A DNA stretch of 5,730 bases, from NCBI GenBank assembly GCA_964646515.1, contig CAZYES010000027.1:1-5730 (forward strand), given 5' to 3'. Source of the stretch: C7867-002 sp964646515 (lineage in GTDB: Bacteria; Patescibacteriota; Minisyncoccia; Phycocordibacterales; PALSA-1337). Both the position numbers and the translations under genes were made by a program. Below, piece by piece: positions 4,316 to 5,730 of this stretch; the first letter of the stretch is position 1; every line of letters starts with the position of its first letter. The notes below the pieces were generated by a model, which saw only the letters and a program-made list of their open reading frames with translations, was not told the DNA's origin and ran no database searches.

Positions 4316-5730
4316 TCACAGACTCAGTATAACCCCTCTGGTCAACGGTCCAAAGTACCCCAAAGAGGGATATATGTTGTTGGCCTTCTGGAATCTGATG
4401 ACGGAGGCACGAGTCAGAGAACCAAAGAAGTCAGTCTCGTTACCAGGAGAACCAGGTCCAGTGGTAGCTACTGTATATCCATGGGTATTCAGGTATTGTT
4501 GCAGAGCTTTGACGTCAGAACCGGTGTCTCCTAGCTGTAAGTCTCTGGTGAATGAATAACCTGTGGTTGGTAGTTGGTTGGTCGGTAGGGTTTTGGCGAC
4601 ACAGGTGTAACCTACAGGGCAGTTCGGCACAGTTTTGGGTGTGCAGGTGTAGCCGGTAGGACAACCTGGTACAGGTGTTGTGGTTACAGGAGTGTTGTAT
4701 ATGGGAAGACGGGCACTACTACCTGAAGAGTTGGAGACCGTGGACACCACAGGTGCATCGACTTCGAAGGTGGCAGATATGGTGTGATCAGTGGCTACAC
4801 TGGAGAAGGTGTAGGTAGCTATAGCTCCCTGTGAGGCACTGTCAACAAGGACATCCAGTATGTGGTAGCCAGAGTCTGCGGTGATGGTGAAGGTTTGAGA
4901 GTCTCCTTCTGTTACGGTTGTAGTTCCCAAAGGACTGATGGAACCGTTGGAACCAGCAGAGGAGGTGATGGCGTAGCTGTTAACCTGTGGTGTGACTGCA
5001 TTGGAGGCACTGCTTGTGGCACTTATACCTATGGCATTTGTAGCTGAGACGGTAAAGGTGTATTCAGTGCCATTGGTTAGACCAGTGGCTGTAGTAGAGG
5101 TAGAGGTGGTGGTGGCAACATAATCTTCTGGATCAGAGATGACTGTGTAATAGAGGATGGTAGAGCCACCATCAGCGGGAGCTGTCCATGTGAGGTTGGC
5201 TTCGGAGGGTGTGGAGGTGGAGGCAGAGAGAGAAGTGGGAGCGTCAGGGACAGTACTACACTGTGTTCCTGGACCTCCTTCGAAACAGGCACCGTTCAGA
5301 GCTTGTACGGTTGTATAGGTGGGACTCTCTGCATCTGTGTCGAATGTTGCGCCTGAAGCATCTACTATCACGCCTGCTCCGTCTGCCTGTACTGTCCAGG
5401 GACCGTCAGTCTGGAAGTTTCTGGTAGTGGTGGTTGAGGTAGTGTACTGACGTATCCTGGTGCCGGTGATGCCTCCACCACTCGCATCTTCAGAGTAGTT
5501 ACCGTTGAACGTGGTGGTGCCAGTGATGGTGCCATAGTTGGCACTCGCACCCTCAAATACCCATTCTGTAATGGGAGCGTCATCATTGCCAACGATTGTG
5601 TCAGCTGTACCGGAACCCCACCTTCCTTCATCAGGTATGGTAATCACACCACCTGTGGCATATGTGAACTTTGCTGTGCCTGTGATGGTGCCCCAGTTGA
5701 AACTCGTATCATTGAACGTGGTGGTGCCTG
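4316..5730 (-). CDS. Partial large surface protein: FN3-like, InlB-B-like and C-terminal peptidoglycan-binding domains
   Basis: This reading frame is open through the right edge, so the true start and any signal peptide lie outside the window. The in-frame GTG at 5647 is not a convincing start because repeats continue upstream of it. From N to C it shows GTITGT-type repeats (5456-5728), a Thr/Ser-rich stretch, and a fibronectin type III-like domain (4988-5251; VPDAPTSL, NLTWTAP and TNGTEYTFTVSATN). Next comes a domain like the bacterial InlB B-repeat/Flg_new group (4760-4975; SSAGSNGSISP, GDSQTFTITADSGY, TISATF). Two CPxGYTC units (4586-4669) follow, then a PF01471-like peptidoglycan-binding domain (4319-4540; LQLGDTGSDVKALQQYLN, DFFGSLTRASVIRFQ, YFGPLTRG). 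The stop is TGA. Such architectures in Parcubacteria suggest an exported cell-wall-anchored adhesin or structural protein. The ligand is unknown. It is co-directional with infA, with a 98-bp gap. Composition is much richer in Thr, Ser and Gly than in the neighbours. Confidence 0.85.
   Translation of the reverse strand, partial: GTTTFNDTSFNWGTITGTAKFTYATGGVITIPDEGRWGSGTADTIVGNDDAPITEWVFEGASANYGTITGTTTFNGNYSEDASGGGITGTRIRQYTTSTTTTRNFQTDGPWTVQADGAGVIVDASGATFDTDAESPTYTTVQALNGACFEGGPGTQCSTVPDAPTSLSASTSTPSEANLTWTAPADGGSTILYYTVISDPEDYVATTTSTSTTATGLTNGTEYTFTVSATNAIGISATSSASNAVTPQVNSYAITSSAGSNGSISPLGTTTVTEGDSQTFTITADSGYHILDVLVDSASQGAIATYTFSSVATDHTISATFEVDAPVVSTVSNSSGSSARLPIYNTPVTTTPVPGCPTGYTCTPKTVPNCPVGYTCVAKTLPTNQLPTTGYSFTRDLQLGDTGSDVKALQQYLNTHGYTVATTGPGSPGNETDFFGSLTRASVIRFQKANNIYPSLGYFGPLTRGVILSL
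4586..4669 (-). repeat. Two 14-residue CPxGYTC repeats in the surface protein
   Basis: Two tandem 42-nt units encode PGCPTGYTCTPKTV (4669-4628) and PNCPVGYTCVAKTL (4627-4586). The protein repeat is clear, while the DNA has diverged, so it is old and kept by selection. Each unit holds two cysteines spaced C-x5-C, suggesting disulfide-stabilised loops outside the cell. They sit between the InlB-like domain and the peptidoglycan-binding domain and probably act as a stalk or linker. Confidence 0.75.
5456..5728 (-). repeat. GTITGT-type repeats in the surface protein (continuing past the right edge)
   Basis: The core GTTTFN/GTITGT appears four times: GTTTFN at the right edge (5711-5728), NWGTITGTAKF (5666-5698), NYGTITGTTTFN (5504-5539) and GGGITGTR (5456-5476). 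The first two aligned units share F-x3-S-x-N-[WY]-GTITGT. A 17-nt DNA stretch, ttgaacgtggtggtgcc, occurs exactly at 5505-5521 and 5712-5728, 207 bp (69 codons) apart. Short Gly/Thr/Asn repeats of this kind suggest a beta-rich, possibly solenoid, surface segment that extends into sequence not shown. Confidence 0.7.

Noticed and set aside
4316..4318. Recoded UGA (genetic code 25 or 4), because UGA is absent as a stop in the nine ribosomal-block genes
   Set aside because: The surface protein ends at TGA exactly after a complete peptidoglycan-binding domain, reading through would add only seven residues before a TAG, and no in-frame TGA interrupts any other gene.
4559..4573. LPTTG, a sortase-like sorting motif in the surface protein
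   Set aside because: It is followed by a folded peptidoglycan-binding domain, not by a hydrophobic segment and a positive tail at the C-terminus. It is most likely a linker coincidence.
4316..5647. A complete 443-residue gene starting at the GTG at 5647
   Set aside because: The frame stays open to 5730 and the same GTITGT repeats continue upstream of the GTG, so the gene is partial and starts outside the window.

Overview
This window looks like a piece of a Patescibacteria (Candidate Phyla Radiation) genome, most likely a Parcubacteria lineage. The evidence is compact, slightly reduced ribosomal proteins (a 114-residue L13), very short gaps with no recognisable Shine-Dalgarno sequences, and a neighbouring surface protein. 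That protein ends in the peptidoglycan-binding module with a 'GPGSPGNETDFFG' insert, which I know from Parcubacteria proteins. The taxonomic call is inference from protein style, not from a marker tree. UGA behaves as a stop, so the Gracilibacteria/Absconditabacteria code (UGA = Gly) is not supported.

All genes are on the minus strand, so transcription runs from high to low coordinates. From the right edge (5730) to 4316 there is the 3' part of a large, Thr/Ser-rich, probably exported protein. It carries repeats of a GTITGT motif, a fibronectin type III-like domain, an InlB-B/Flg_new-like domain, two CPxGYTC repeats and a C-terminal peptidoglycan-binding domain. A 98-bp gap follows with a plausible promoter. 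Then comes a tight nine-gene cluster: infA (IF1), rpmJ (L36, too short for ordinary ORF cut-offs), rpsM (S13), rpsK (S11), rpsD (S4), rpoA (RNA polymerase alpha), rplQ (L17), rplM (L13) and rpsI (S9). Gaps within the cluster are 5 to 63 bp. The order is the classical bacterial alpha operon followed by rplM-rpsI. The usual upstream secY-adk-map block is not seen next to infA; the surface-protein gene occupies that place.

The nine genes jointly supply translation initiation, parts of both ribosomal subunits and the polymerase assembly subunit, so co-transcription makes sense. A second promoter is plausible directly before rpoA (TAGACA, 16 bp, TATAAT), overlapping the rpsD stop codon.

The strangest feature is at the left edge. 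A perfect 51-bp direct repeat (positions 1-106, two copies plus 4 bp) begins inside the last codons of rpsI and duplicates its WSKR-stop tail in frame. A bulged hairpin spans the junction of the copies. This could be real, or an assembly artefact at a contig end. I do not see a clearly new biological system here: the ribosomal block is ordinary, and the repeat and the surface protein are the parts worth checking.
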